Assembly: GCA_003224525.1 (NCBI GenBank)
Contig: QHZB01000196.1
Span: forward strand, 1 to 53,092
Length of the DNA stretch: 53,092 nucleotides
DNA from: Acidobacteriota bacterium
GTDB taxonomy: Bacteria; Acidobacteriota; Terriglobia; Acidiferrales; UBA7541
Direction: 5' to 3'
The translations under genes were made by a program, and so were the position numbers. Under the pieces are notes generated by a model. It was not told the DNA's origin. It did not search any database and saw only the letters and a list, made by a program, of their open reading frames with translations. Shown here in pieces: positions 43,794 to 52,603 of the stretch (the first letter of the stretch is position 1; every line of letters begins with the position of its first letter).

Positions 43794-46544
43794 ATGAAGC
43801 CCCACTTCAAGTCTGTCGTCTCTCTGTCACTACTCCTGACTTCTTTTGCCCTTTCCGCCTGCAGCGGCCCCGCCGGCTCAGGCCCCGGCTCAGGTTCGGG
43901 CGGTGGTCCCTTTACGATCAGCGTGTCGGTTAGCGGGCTTGCGGGCACCGGGCTGGTTCTTGCGGACAATACCACCGATAAGCTTACGATCACTGCGAAC
44001 GGCACCTCTGCGTTCGCGAGCACCGTCGCCAAAGGCGGGTCGTACGCGGTAACCGTTCAAACACAACCCAGCAATCCGGCCCAGACTTGCGCAGCCAGCC
44101 CAAGCACAGCCAGCGGAAGCAACATCAGCGCCAACGTCGCCGTCACCGTGTCATGCACCACAAATCCAGTCGCCGCCACCATTGGTGGTACGGTTTCCGG
44201 GCTCGTCGTCCCTGGCTCGAGTGTAATCCTGCAGAACAACGGCGGCGACAGCCTGACGGTTACAGCGAATGGAACTTTCACCTTCAAGACGCCGGTAACC
44301 GGGACGGATGTCTATGCCGTCACGGTGGTTACGCAACCGGTCAACCCCAACCAGATCTGCACGGTGACGAATGGAAGCGGAGTTGCGAGCGCAAACATCG
44401 CCGACGTTGCGGTGAACTGCGTACTGAGTTTCTCCATCGGTGGCACGGTCACTGGAGTTGTCGGGACGGGCCTAATCCTCCAAAACAGCAGCGATTCCGA
44501 ACAGCTCCCGATTAGCCCAGCGAATGGAAACCAGGCATTCACGTTCAAAAAGCTCGTTCCCACTGGCACCGCCTACAATGTAACAATCTTTGCGCAGCCC
44601 ACGGCGCCGACACAGAATTGCACTGTCACCTCTGGCACAGGCAGCGGGACTGCTACTGCCAACGTCACCAACGTTGCGATTGTCTGCCCTGCGGTGACGT
44701 ATAGCGTCGGTGGAACAGTCGTTGGCCTTGCCGGGATTCCCCCCAACAATGGCGTGCTTACGGACGGCAGCTTCCTCTTGCAGAATAACTTGGGTAACAC
44801 ACTAAACATCACGGAAAACGGACCTTTCACGTTTGCCACGCAGGAAGCGCTCAACGACCAATACCAGATCTCGGTATTTCACGCGGCTAGCACCCAGGGC
44901 CAGGGCTGCACATTGTGGAACTATAAGGGCGTGGTAACCGCGAGCGTCAACACCGTGGTAGTCGACTGTGGGCATAATGACTGGACATGGATCGACGGCA
45001 CAAAAACGGCCGGAACCATTGCGGCGCCGCAGTACGGCTCGTTCCCAGCAAATGCACCTACGACGTTTCCGAACCCTTTCACCAACACGCCTGGAGCGCG
45101 ATACGGCGCAGCTGGGTGGACGGACAAAAGTGGCAACCTCTGGCTGTTCGGTGGCGACGGCTGGGAATTGACGGGGGGCAGCCCGCAAGACACGCTGAAT
45201 GCGCCCATGAACGACCTTTGGGTGTGCGTCAACCTCGGTGATTACTGTCAATGGCAGTTGCAGGGCGCCTATGACCCAACAACGGTGGTCAACACCGTCC
45301 CACCCACTACAGTTGGCAAGCAGATCATACTCAACGCTCAGCACGAGGGGCAAGGCGGCTCCTATGCTCCTCCTGGTAATGGAACTGTTGGAATTCCGGC
45401 AGCAAGGCTGGGAGCGGCCACCTGGACCGACACAACCGGAAATCTTTGGCTTTTCGGAGGTTCCGATGGCAGCAACTATCTAAACGATCTTTGGGAATTC
45501 AATGCGAGCGCCTTGAGCGCGGACTTCACGGCCAAGGCTGGCCAATGGACCTGGCAAAGCGGTTCTGCCACTTTCGGTGTCGATCAGAACGGCATCTACC
45601 CGCCCACTGCCAATCCATACCCGGGGGCTCGAACGAACGCTGTCACCTGGACGGATGGTTCAGGGAATTTCTGGCTCTTCGGCGGATTCGGCAAAGACGG
45701 CGCCGGAACCCTGGGATTCCTCAACGACCTATGGGAGTACTCGGGTGGCACGTGGACTTTCGTCTCGGGTTCTAGCTTGGCTAACCAGACCGGCGTCTAT
45801 GGCACTCCGGGAGTTGCATCAGCCACCAACGCGCCAGGAGGACGGCAAGAGGCGGTTGCCTGGGCGGATGCCGCTGGAAATCTGTGGCTCTTCGGGGGAG
45901 AAGGCGAAGATGCAAACAATCCACCGACGGCCAACGGAATTCTGGATGATCTTTGGGTATACAACATCACTGCCAAGCAGTGGACTTTCGTAATGGGCAA
46001 CACCAATGCAAATCAGACGGGCGTTTACGAAGCTCAAACCGTGGTGGGACCGGTGAGTACCACAGGTGCAGCAAGCACGTGTGGCCTAACTGTCGGCCTC
46101 ACTGTCAGTGGCAACATCATTTGTTCTCCTGTCTCCACGACTGGCGCACTTCCCGGGTCGCGTTGGGGTGCCAGTGGTTGGACCGACGCGGGGGGAAACC
46201 TCTGGCTCTATGGCGGCTGGGGTCTGGACTCAACCGGAACGAATGGCAACGGCGCCCTCGACGACCTATGGGTATACACTCCGAACGCGACCGCTGGCCA
46301 GCCCGGCACGTGGACCTGGATCAAGGGCTCGAACACGGGTGCCGCCAACGGCGTTTATGGCGATGAGGTACGCCCATATAAGACGTACGAGATATGGACT
46401 CCGGGTGGCCGCAGCAATGCGACGCACTGGGTCGACGGCCTCGGCCAGCTCTGGCTCTTCGGCGGCGAGGGCTACGATTCCACCAGTACCACCGGGAACG
46501 GCTATCTCAACGACATGTGGAGATACTTGCCTTATAAGAATTGA
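43794..46544 (+). CDS. Kelch-repeat lipoprotein
   Basis: 916 aa. Lipoprotein signal MKPHFKSVVSLSLLLTSFAL followed by lipobox SAC (C23) and a Gly/Ser linker. Residues about 35-390 hold four copies of a roughly 85-residue beta-rich repeat (GGTVSGLVVPGSSVILQNNG, QPVNPNQICTVTNGSG, ending in a second Cys). The rest (about 400-916) is a Kelch propeller with blades of the form ARLGAATWTDTTGNLWLFGG then LNDLWEFN. ATG 43794 is chosen for the signal peptide and AAAGGAG upstream; the open frame extends to 43710 without protein-like sequence. It is probably displayed on the outer membrane; ligand unknown. Confidence 0.92.
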   Translation: MKPHFKSVVSLSLLLTSFALSACSGPAGSGPGSGSGGGPFTISVSVSGLAGTGLVLADNTTDKLTITANGTSAFASTVAKGGSYAVTVQTQPSNPAQTCAASPSTASGSNISANVAVTVSCTTNPVAATIGGTVSGLVVPGSSVILQNNGGDSLTVTANGTFTFKTPVTGTDVYAVTVVTQPVNPNQICTVTNGSGVASANIADVAVNCVLSFSIGGTVTGVVGTGLILQNSSDSEQLPISPANGNQAFTFKKLVPTGTAYNVTIFAQPTAPTQNCTVTSGTGSGTATANVTNVAIVCPAVTYSVGGTVVGLAGIPPNNGVLTDGSFLLQNNLGNTLNITENGPFTFATQEALNDQYQISVFHAASTQGQGCTLWNYKGVVTASVNTVVVDCGHNDWTWIDGTKTAGTIAAPQYGSFPANAPTTFPNPFTNTPGARYGAAGWTDKSGNLWLFGGDGWELTGGSPQDTLNAPMNDLWVCVNLGDYCQWQLQGAYDPTTVVNTVPPTTVGKQIILNAQHEGQGGSYAPPGNGTVGIPAARLGAATWTDTTGNLWLFGGSDGSNYLNDLWEFNASALSADFTAKAGQWTWQSGSATFGVDQNGIYPPTANPYPGARTNAVTWTDGSGNFWLFGGFGKDGAGTLGFLNDLWEYSGGTWTFVSGSSLANQTGVYGTPGVASATNAPGGRQEAVAWADAAGNLWLFGGEGEDANNPPTANGILDDLWVYNITAKQWTFVMGNTNANQTGVYEAQTVVGPVSTTGAASTCGLTVGLTVSGNIICSPVSTTGALPGSRWGASGWTDAGGNLWLYGGWGLDSTGTNGNGALDDLWVYTPNATAGQPGTWTWIKGSNTGAANGVYGDEVRPYKTYEIWTPGGRSNATHWVDGLGQLWLFGGEGYDSTSTTGNGYLNDMWRYLPYKN

Positions 46545-46661
46545 TTTGCGGAATGAAGGAGTGATAGCACTATGTGTGACCGGTGACTCGAGCAATTCCC
46601 TCACGCTAACCGGTCGCCGCCAGTTAATACGCTCCAGTTTCGGAGTGATTTCTGACCCAAT

Positions 46662-46700
46662 CTCGCCCGTTGCGGATATCCGCAGCGGGCGATTTGCTTT
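46662..46700 (+). terminator. Rho-independent terminator after the Kelch gene
   Basis: Stem CGCCCG-T-TGCGGATATCCGCA-G-CGGGCG followed by ATTTGCTTTT on the plus strand, about 120 bases after the stop. The paired arms are perfect apart from one bulge pair. Confidence 0.8.
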
Positions 46701-46794
46701 TCGAGTGGCCCGGCTTTGCGGCACCGCCCACCCCTCTTTTCCTGTAAGTGTGGCGATACTTGCCTTGCCCCTAAGGTCTAACGGTTCACATCAG

Positions 46795-46833
46795 AAAGCC
46801 GCAGCCTTTGACGTGCTCAAAGTCTGCGGCTTT
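46795..46833. repeat. Long perfect hairpin AAAGCCGCAG...CTGCGGCTTT
   Basis: Ten-base outer arms plus inner CTTTGA/TCAAAG arms around a CGTGC loop. The right arm ends in TTT but no longer U-tract follows. Could be a second terminator or an RNA structural element; 95 bases beyond the terminator. Confidence 0.7.
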
Positions 46834-47150
46834 GGTGTTTCTGTGCCAACTCTTGCCGTGCCCCCTTATGTTCACCCCGGCTCCGCAACCGTTCAACCCT
46901 CAATTTCGACCATTCGCTGCAGAACACTTAGCTACTTGAATAGTTCGTGCCATCCTCCCGTGTGATTCTCGCTCAACATCGTCGCCGCCATCTCTCCCTT
47001 TCGCTAGCCTGACCCCATTTCCATTTCCTATCTTCCATTCTCTTCAACATTGACCACTGTCCGCCGATCACTGCCGCTCTTGCTTTAAGTCCTTTAGCTG
47101 CACCTACAAAAAACAGGGGGGTGGCTTCTTCTCGCGCTACACTGGGAGCC
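46834..47150. other. Intergenic stretch before the redoxin gene
   Basis: About 317 bases with C/T-rich text (CCATTTCCATTTCCTATCTTCC-like runs around 47020) and no credible gene on either strand. GGGAGCC at its end is the ribosome-binding site of the redoxin gene. Confidence 0.5.
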
Positions 47151-47696
47151 ATGGGAATTCTGCGGCGGCTTTCACGCTGGATGGGAAAACAGGACCACAT
47201 GACGCACATCGTTGCTGGGAACACGGCTCCAGGATTTTCGCTCAAAGCACTCGACAACAAGGAGTACTCGCTCAACACCCTGCTGGAACGCGGCCCCGTC
47301 GTCGCCGCCTTCTTCAAAATCTCCTGCCCCGTCTGCCAATTCACATTTCCTTTTCTCGAACGCCTCTACAAACGCTATGGCGGCGACCCCGTAACTTTCC
47401 TCGGTATCTCCCAGGACGATCCTCGGTCCACAAGCAAATTTGCGAAGGAGTTCGGAATAACGTTTCCGTTCCTGATCGATGATGAAAACGGATACGTGGT
47501 CTCCAATGCGTACGGATTGACCAACGTGCCCACGATTTTTCTGATCGATACCGGCGGCACTGTGACGGTCAGCAGCATGGGTTTTGACAAGAAGGGTCTG
47601 GAAACGATTGCCGCGCATCTTGCCGAGCGCAAAAAAATATCTCTGGCGCCGCTTTTCCGTCCCGACGAAGTAGTCCCGGCCAACAAACCGGGATGA
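47151..47696 (+). CDS. Thioredoxin-fold peroxiredoxin (AhpC/TSA-Redoxin family)
   Basis: 181 aa. Fold markers: GNTAPGFSLKALDNKEYSL, the redox pair C59-P-V-C62 in FFKISCPVCQFTFPFLERLY, VTFLGISQDDPRSTSKFAKE, and cis-Pro region GLTNVPTIFLID. A CxxC at this place is more typical of TlpA/ResA-type or bacterioferritin-comigratory-like thiol reductases than of two-Cys peroxiredoxins. No signal peptide is obvious, so it is probably cytoplasmic. ATG 47151 with GGGAG ahead is chosen; GTG 47121, ATG 47181 and ATG 47199 share the frame. Confidence 0.88.
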   Translation: MGILRRLSRWMGKQDHMTHIVAGNTAPGFSLKALDNKEYSLNTLLERGPVVAAFFKISCPVCQFTFPFLERLYKRYGGDPVTFLGISQDDPRSTSKFAKEFGITFPFLIDDENGYVVSNAYGLTNVPTIFLIDTGGTVTVSSMGFDKKGLETIAAHLAERKKISLAPLFRPDEVVPANKPG

Positions 47697-47700
47697 AGCT

Positions 47701-47725
47701 CGAAAAATTAGGCCCGGTCGGGCCT
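47701..47725 (-). terminator. Hairpin terminator, minus strand
   Basis: Perfect stem AGGCCCG/CGGGCCT with a two-base loop, followed on the minus strand by TAATTTTTCG. It ends transcription coming from the receptor and small basic protein genes, and lies 5 bases after the redoxin stop. Confidence 0.75.
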
Positions 47726-47826
47726 GAAGATTCTTGAAGTGCGAGAGCCCTGCCTCCGTTCTTGAGAAGGAAGCAATTGCATCAAAAAGTTGCAGCAAGG
47801 AGTTGTAGCGCAGTCGCGAATCAAGT

Positions 47827-47982
47827 TCAATCGACTTCGGCTTCGAGCGATTGTTTCTTGTGCTTCGGCGGCCGTTTCCGCTTGTCGGGAATGACGCGCG
47901 TGGCGGCCGGCGCAATTCCGGACTTCCGCGCCGCTCGCCGCGCTTCGGTACCCTTGTCCAGAATCTTCTTCCGCTTTTTCAT
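47827..47982 (-). CDS. Small basic protein, 51 aa
   Basis: Translated directly from the minus strand: begins MKKRKKILDKGTEARRAARK and ends KKQSLEAEVD. About a third of its residues are Lys or Arg, which suggests nucleic-acid or ribosome binding, though no family is recognised. It starts 30 bases after the receptor gene on the same strand. A CCGGCC/GGCCGG hairpin (47985-47999) sits directly before its ATG and could mask the ribosome-binding site. A terminator for this strand lies about 100 bases beyond its stop. Confidence 0.65.
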   Translation of the reverse strand: MKKRKKILDKGTEARRAARKSGIAPAATRVIPDKRKRPPKHKKQSLEAEVD

Positions 47983-47984
47983 CC

Positions 47985-47999
47985 CGGCCTCAGGCCGGA
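47985..47999 (-). promoter_or_regulatory. Hairpin between receptor gene and small basic gene
   Basis: CCGGCC-TGA-GGCCGG, ending 3 bases before the ATG of the 51-aa gene. It may attenuate read-through from the receptor gene or control translation of the small protein. Confidence 0.5.
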
Positions 48000-48011
48000 A
48001 TTTTAGCGGAT

Positions 48012-50951
48012 CTAGAAATTGAAGGATACCTGCAAATCGATGCGGCGGTTGGCCGTCGAAGAAGAGTACGGTCCTCCGGCAAGCCCGTTGGCTTGGCCAA
48101 AGAGCGGCGAACTCAAGTTGCCGATGGGAATGGCGAGATTGACGTGATTGAAAAGGTTTCGCGCGGCGACGCTGAACGTCAGATTGTAACGGTTGTTGTT
48201 TGATCCGCCGCCATCCATCCCGCGCCCGCCACCACGCGGACCGCGGTCGCCCGGCCCGCGACCAAATGTGCCGCCAGCACCAGGCCCCCCGGCGCCCGCG
48301 TTTGCTGCTTCCGCTTTTTTGCCAAAGCCGAAGGTCTTGCTGAAGCGGAGATTGAGAGAAAAGCGGCCCGCGCTGGTCAACGAATCAATGGGGACGATGG
48401 TTTCGCCCATCTGGGGAACGAGATTAAACGAACCATATTTGTTAGTGATCATGTTTTGCGGATTGGACTGGCTGGTGGCGAACGCCGGACGATCGTTGAA
48501 GATCGAATCGCCATTCAGGTCCTTCCCTGTGGTGATATTGAAAGGGATTCCTGAACTGGCGATCAGAAACGGACTCAAACGGAAGTTGTAGGGCAAGCCC
48601 ATCGTGCCACCGAAAAAGACGCGGTGGCGAATGTCAAACGGCGCGCGGCCGTAGTCTAGACTGATGTCGTTGCCCGTTGAAGGAAAACTGCCTGCTCCGG
48701 AAGCATCGCTTTTGGCGTAGTTCAGCGTGTAATACCCGAAGAGGGAAAGCTTCGTGCCCATGCGGACGCTGCTGTTGATGATCAGCTGGTTCTGCTTGAA
48801 GACGCCTTCGGACTGATATTGGTAAACGTTATCGCTGTTGCCCAGCGCATGTGGCGCGGTCGCAGGATCGCAAGGAATGGTCGTGCAAATCGGCGCGTTG
48901 ATATTCTCGGTAAAAAACTGGTGCACGCCGCGGGATGTCAAATAGGTGACCGAGAGATTGGCGACCTTCGTGAGCTGGCGCTCGAGGGTCACGCCAGTTT
49001 GCATCGTATAAGGCGTGCGGAGATTCGGATTCGACTGATAAAGAGTCGGGGCGGTGGTGCTCATCAGCTTGAGAGCCGGGGGGGCCGGAGTATCTTTCAA
49101 ATAAAATTGCGGGTTGGCAACGACGAATTGCATCTCGGTGTTGTTGTTCAGTCGCTCTTGCTGCAACACAAGGTCGTAGGAGAAGCGGTCGTAAAAGATG
49201 CCAAAGCCCGCGCGCAGCACGGTCTTGGGAGACTTCTTTCCACTTCCATCAATGCCCCAGGCGAAGCCAAGACGCGGCGCAAAATCGACATGGTCACCGA
49301 TGTTGTTTTGACTCTCGTAGCGCAGTCCGTAGCTGAGGGTGATATTTGGTTTGATGCGCCAATCGTCCTGAGCGTACAGGCCAGCATCAAAATAAGTCAC
49401 ATCGGCAAGGGCGCTACCGGTGGTGATCGAATACTGACTCGCACCCCCACCCGCAGCGATAATTTGCGCCATCGACATTCCCTGCGCAAGACCTTGCACG
49501 GTGATTTGATACGCCTGAATGCCGCTGAAATTGAATCTTCCGTTGAAGTTGGACCTCGACTCGTTCGAATCGCGATTGACGTGCAGGCGGAGACCGAATT
49601 TCAAAAAGTGTTTGCCGAGCGACATGGAAGTGTAGTTCTGCAGTTCGTAGCGATCGAGAACGTCATAGCTGAGCCCGCTGCCGTTTCCGCCACCGGTGAA
49701 TGCGCTCTGGACGGAAATTGAGGGATCCGTGCTCTGCGGAGTCTGGTCACTGGTCTCGCGGACGAACCTGAAGCGGGTCTCATTGATGGTCTTGGCATTC
49801 ACAATCTGCGTATCGCTGAGCTGGAATTGATGTTCGCTGTTGAGTTGATTGAAGGCGAGCGACGGGAGATTGATGAATTGGCCGATGCCGTTGTTGCCGA
49901 TGCCGTTGTTGGTTTCATTTTCGCGTTCGAACTGGTAGCGCACGGTGAGGGTGTTGCCGGCGCTGACTTGATAGTCGATTCTTGGACTGAGGTTCGTGCG
50001 GGTGCGCGGATTGTTGACCGCGTCACTAAATGGAACGATCGCGAAGGTCGTTGGATCAACGATCTGGGCGCTGACAACGGACAGCTCATTGATATCGCGG
50101 CGCTCGAGATTGAAGAAGAATGAGGCCTTCTTGTTAACGAGCGGGCCGCCGATCTCGCCGCTGAATTGTCTGGAGTTGTAGCCAGGCGGCTGAGTTCCTG
50201 CCGGGATGATTTCGAATGGGTTGCGTGAATTCAATCCGGCAGTATTTCCCGTCAGGAAGAGCTGGCCGTGAAACTGATCCGTGCCTGGTTTGGTGAGGAT
50301 TTCGACGCGGCCGTAACCCAGCCTGTCGTATTCGGCGGAAAACGGATTCTGATTGATGCGGATTTCGCGAATGGATCCCTTGGGCGGAAGCGTGCCGCCT
50401 GTAAAACCATCGATGTAAATCTGGCCGCCGTTCGGGCCTGCAGAGGGGCCAGCGAGCGTTTGAAGTTCGGATTGCAGCTCGTCGGGATCATCTGAGAGCG
50501 CTTCGAGGTCCTTGCCTTGCATGACCACCATACCGGCGTTGTTCGAAGGCGCAATATCGACTTTCGTGGAGGAATCCGAAACCTCCACTTTTTCCTCCTC
50601 CATCTGGATGAGCAGGCCAATGTTCAAGTGTTGCGTCTGCCCAGCAAGGATCTGGACATCTTGCTGCGTGAAAATAGCGAAGCCCTTGGCGACGGCCTTC
50701 AGGGCATACGTGCCCGGAACCAGTCCTTTGAATTCGTACAAGCCGTCCCGGTTAGTGGTGGTGTCCAGTGAGGCACCGCTTGCGTTGGTCAGACGGACGG
50801 CCGCTCTTGCGATAACTCCACCGGAAGGGTCGGTGACGACGCCATTCAGTGCGCCAGCAGGAGTCTGCGCATCCAAATCCCTGGCCACCGGGAAAATCGA
50901 CATAAGAAAAACCAAACTCAATAGAACAATTCGAACGAGCCGAAAACTCAT
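48012..50951 (-). CDS. TonB-dependent outer-membrane receptor (Oar-like)
   Basis: 979 aa. Signal peptide (about 1-28, SLVFLMSIFPVARDLDAQ), then a carboxypeptidase-regulatory-like domain (about 30-118; GALNGVVTDPSGGVIARAAV and DGLYEFKGLVPGTYALKA). A plug-like region (GQIYIDGFTGGTLPPKGSIR) and a large beta barrel ending in aromatic DLQVSFNF follow. It imports or binds a large outer ligand using TonB energy; the substrate cannot be deduced. A Gly/Arg/Pro-rich loop near the C-terminus (about residues 885-925) is unusual. The start at 50951 gives a clean signal peptide. ATG 51008 in the same frame overlaps the stop of the upstream gene (TAATG) and would add 19 residues; coupling to that gene is likely either way. 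Confidence 0.94.
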   Translation of the reverse strand: MSFRLVRIVLLSLVFLMSIFPVARDLDAQTPAGALNGVVTDPSGGVIARAAVRLTNASGASLDTTTNRDGLYEFKGLVPGTYALKAVAKGFAIFTQQDVQILAGQTQHLNIGLLIQMEEEKVEVSDSSTKVDIAPSNNAGMVVMQGKDLEALSDDPDELQSELQTLAGPSAGPNGGQIYIDGFTGGTLPPKGSIREIRINQNPFSAEYDRLGYGRVEILTKPGTDQFHGQLFLTGNTAGLNSRNPFEIIPAGTQPPGYNSRQFSGEIGGPLVNKKASFFFNLERRDINELSVVSAQIVDPTTFAIVPFSDAVNNPRTRTNLSPRIDYQVSAGNTLTVRYQFERENETNNGIGNNGIGQFINLPSLAFNQLNSEHQFQLSDTQIVNAKTINETRFRFVRETSDQTPQSTDPSISVQSAFTGGGNGSGLSYDVLDRYELQNYTSMSLGKHFLKFGLRLHVNRDSNESRSNFNGRFNFSGIQAYQITVQGLAQGMSMAQIIAAGGGASQYSITTGSALADVTYFDAGLYAQDDWRIKPNITLSYGLRYESQNNIGDHVDFAPRLGFAWGIDGSGKKSPKTVLRAGFGIFYDRFSYDLVLQQERLNNNTEMQFVVANPQFYLKDTPAPPALKLMSTTAPTLYQSNPNLRTPYTMQTGVTLERQLTKVANLSVTYLTSRGVHQFFTENINAPICTTIPCDPATAPHALGNSDNVYQYQSEGVFKQNQLIINSSVRMGTKLSLFGYYTLNYAKSDASGAGSFPSTGNDISLDYGRAPFDIRHRVFFGGTMGLPYNFRLSPFLIASSGIPFNITTGKDLNGDSIFNDRPAFATSQSNPQNMITNKYGSFNLVPQMGETIVPIDSLTSAGRFSLNLRFSKTFGFGKKAEAANAGAGGPGAGGTFGRGPGDRGPRGGGRGMDGGGSNNNRYNLTFSVAARNLFNHVNLAIPIGNLSSPLFGQANGLAGGPYSSSTANRRIDLQVSFNF

Positions 50952-51007
50952 CAGATCTCGTGAGTAAATATCTTTATTTAAGACTGCCGGTTTAAGACTG
51001 CGAGGCA

Positions 51008-52279
51008 TTACGGTGTGGCCGCTTCCCCGCCGCCTCCGCTGTTGAGGCTCCATGGCGAAAGAATTGTGGACGAATTGCTTTTAGGGGAAGCCTCCAGAAT
51101 GGGCTCAACTCCACAAAGCAGGGTGACCACAGTGGAGACTCCGTTCGCCCCGCCCTCGGTCGCCACAACCATGACGGCATCGCCCTTCTGCAAGTCCGCC
51201 AGTGTGGCGGCGGGCATGCGGTTAATCATCTGTTGCAGATCGGCAGTGCCCCCGCCGCCGGGCCTTCCTATTCCGCCGGACCCGCCAGACTCCGAGCCGC
51301 CGGATGGCGGACCACTGGGTTTCGCGGTTTGCTCGGCATTCGCAGTTGAGCCAGCGCCTCTCGGAGTGGGCGCGGACGGCTGTCCTTCGGTTGAAGTTCC
51401 TTTCAGGTGCATGCCGATCCGTTGCGCCATCGGCGCAGGTAGTTTTCGCAACTGCGACTCCGCCGTGATCCTCACAGTGATGGATTTCTTTGAAACCAGA
51501 TCCTGGACGATGATGGTGCCCGCGGATGCGTCAAGCGCGGAAATCGTGCCGGCGAGATTTCGAAACGTGCCGGAGACGATTTCATCGGCAGTGAGTTCGC
51601 TGCCATCTGAGCTGCGAGTGCCGCGGGCCCGAAGCTGGTCGCCCGGCTTGATCTGATCGAGTGGAGCGGGCTTCGCGTCATCAAACTTCACAGAATCCGA
51701 AGCATACCGGCGCAGGATGGTGTCCTTGGAAAGATGAACGGCAACGCTCTTTTTTTCGCCCGTGGCAGGCAGCGTAACGCTGATCGTCCCGCCGGCAGCA
51801 TCGACGCTGTTCACCAGTCCGCTGAAGCCGTGTCTTTGCCATTCTTCGCTGTCGCGGGATTGTTTTTCAGCAATGTCCGCTTTCTTCATGGCGATAACCG
51901 ACACGGCCAAAACGGATTTTCCATCCTCGGCAAGCTTGCTGCGCACAAGAATGCGGTCGCCGGGTTGAACGTCCGCCAACTGGATGGGCGTGGCTTCCTT
52001 GAGGTCCTTTTGCCCGGGCGCAATTCGAACGAGTTTTGTGGCGTCTTGGACTTGAACGGTCACGTCGCCTCCCGTATCCGTCGTCAAAGTAATGGCATTG
52101 CCCGAAATCGACTTAATTGTTCCGACGGACCTCGCCGCGGCGGGAGTTTGCGAGGACGGCTGCTGCCCCGCTTGGGCCTGGGGAGATTGAGAACCTGCGG
52201 CGCTTCCCGCGCTGAAATTCAGGCAAATCGCTGCGATCAACAATGCTGATTCATGAACAGGCCTGTTCCAAAACACCAT
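51008..52279 (-). CDS. Secreted protein with DUF5666-like repeats
   Basis: 423 aa. An N-terminal hydrophobic segment (ALLIAAICLNFSAGSAAG) acts as signal. Three or four beta-rich repeats follow, each opening with G-x-I/V-x-S-I/V and closing with GD.. : GTIKSISGNAITLTTDTGGD, GLVNSVDAAGGTISVTLPA, GTISALDASAGTIIVQDLVS, interspersed with LADVQPGDRILVRSK and LDQIKPGDQLRARGTRS. This matches DUF5666. A Gly/Ser/Pro-rich stretch (about 300-350) precedes the C-terminus. The stop overlaps a start codon of the receptor gene, so the two are likely cotranscribed and may work at the cell envelope together. No function is known for the family. Confidence 0.72.
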   Translation of the reverse strand: MVFWNRPVHESALLIAAICLNFSAGSAAGSQSPQAQAGQQPSSQTPAAARSVGTIKSISGNAITLTTDTGGDVTVQVQDATKLVRIAPGQKDLKEATPIQLADVQPGDRILVRSKLAEDGKSVLAVSVIAMKKADIAEKQSRDSEEWQRHGFSGLVNSVDAAGGTISVTLPATGEKKSVAVHLSKDTILRRYASDSVKFDDAKPAPLDQIKPGDQLRARGTRSSDGSELTADEIVSGTFRNLAGTISALDASAGTIIVQDLVSKKSITVRITAESQLRKLPAPMAQRIGMHLKGTSTEGQPSAPTPRGAGSTANAEQTAKPSGPPSGGSESGGSGGIGRPGGGGTADLQQMINRMPAATLADLQKGDAVMVVATEGGANGVSTVVTLLCGVEPILEASPKSNSSTILSPWSLNSGGGGEAATP

Positions 52280-52603
52280 CTCGATGCCTCACCCCGCTAT
52301 TTGTCTACTCTAATCCTGATGACGATTGCTTACACCCATTCCCGTGCCACGCAAACTAGGGACTAAGGTCAGGTATTAGACGTATTCAGGAGTGAAAATC
52401 GTTTCACCGGCAGGTTTTTTCCCCCGCAGAAATGAGGGTTACTATCGGTCAGCAGCTCGATGTCTTTGAAGATGCGACTACTCAAACAATCCGCGACTGT
52501 GCACACTCACAATCACTTCGCGTCACGATGCCGCAATTTCATTCGAAGCGACTGATTCGCTCATTTCCCCATCTGCGATACACAGCTGAGCCAGATTGCG
52601 GCT
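52280..52603. other. Intergenic stretch between DUF5666-like gene and oxidoreductase
   Basis: 324 bases. It must hold the promoter for the minus-strand DUF5666-receptor operon. I see a C/T-rich tract (GGTTTTTTCCCCC near 52413) but no clear -35/-10 pair, hairpin or repeat, and no credible gene. Confidence 0.5.

Noticed and set aside
46108-46965. Plus-strand reading frame of 285 codons past the Kelch gene end
   Set aside because: Most of it is an alternative frame of the Kelch gene, and the rest crosses the terminator hairpin.
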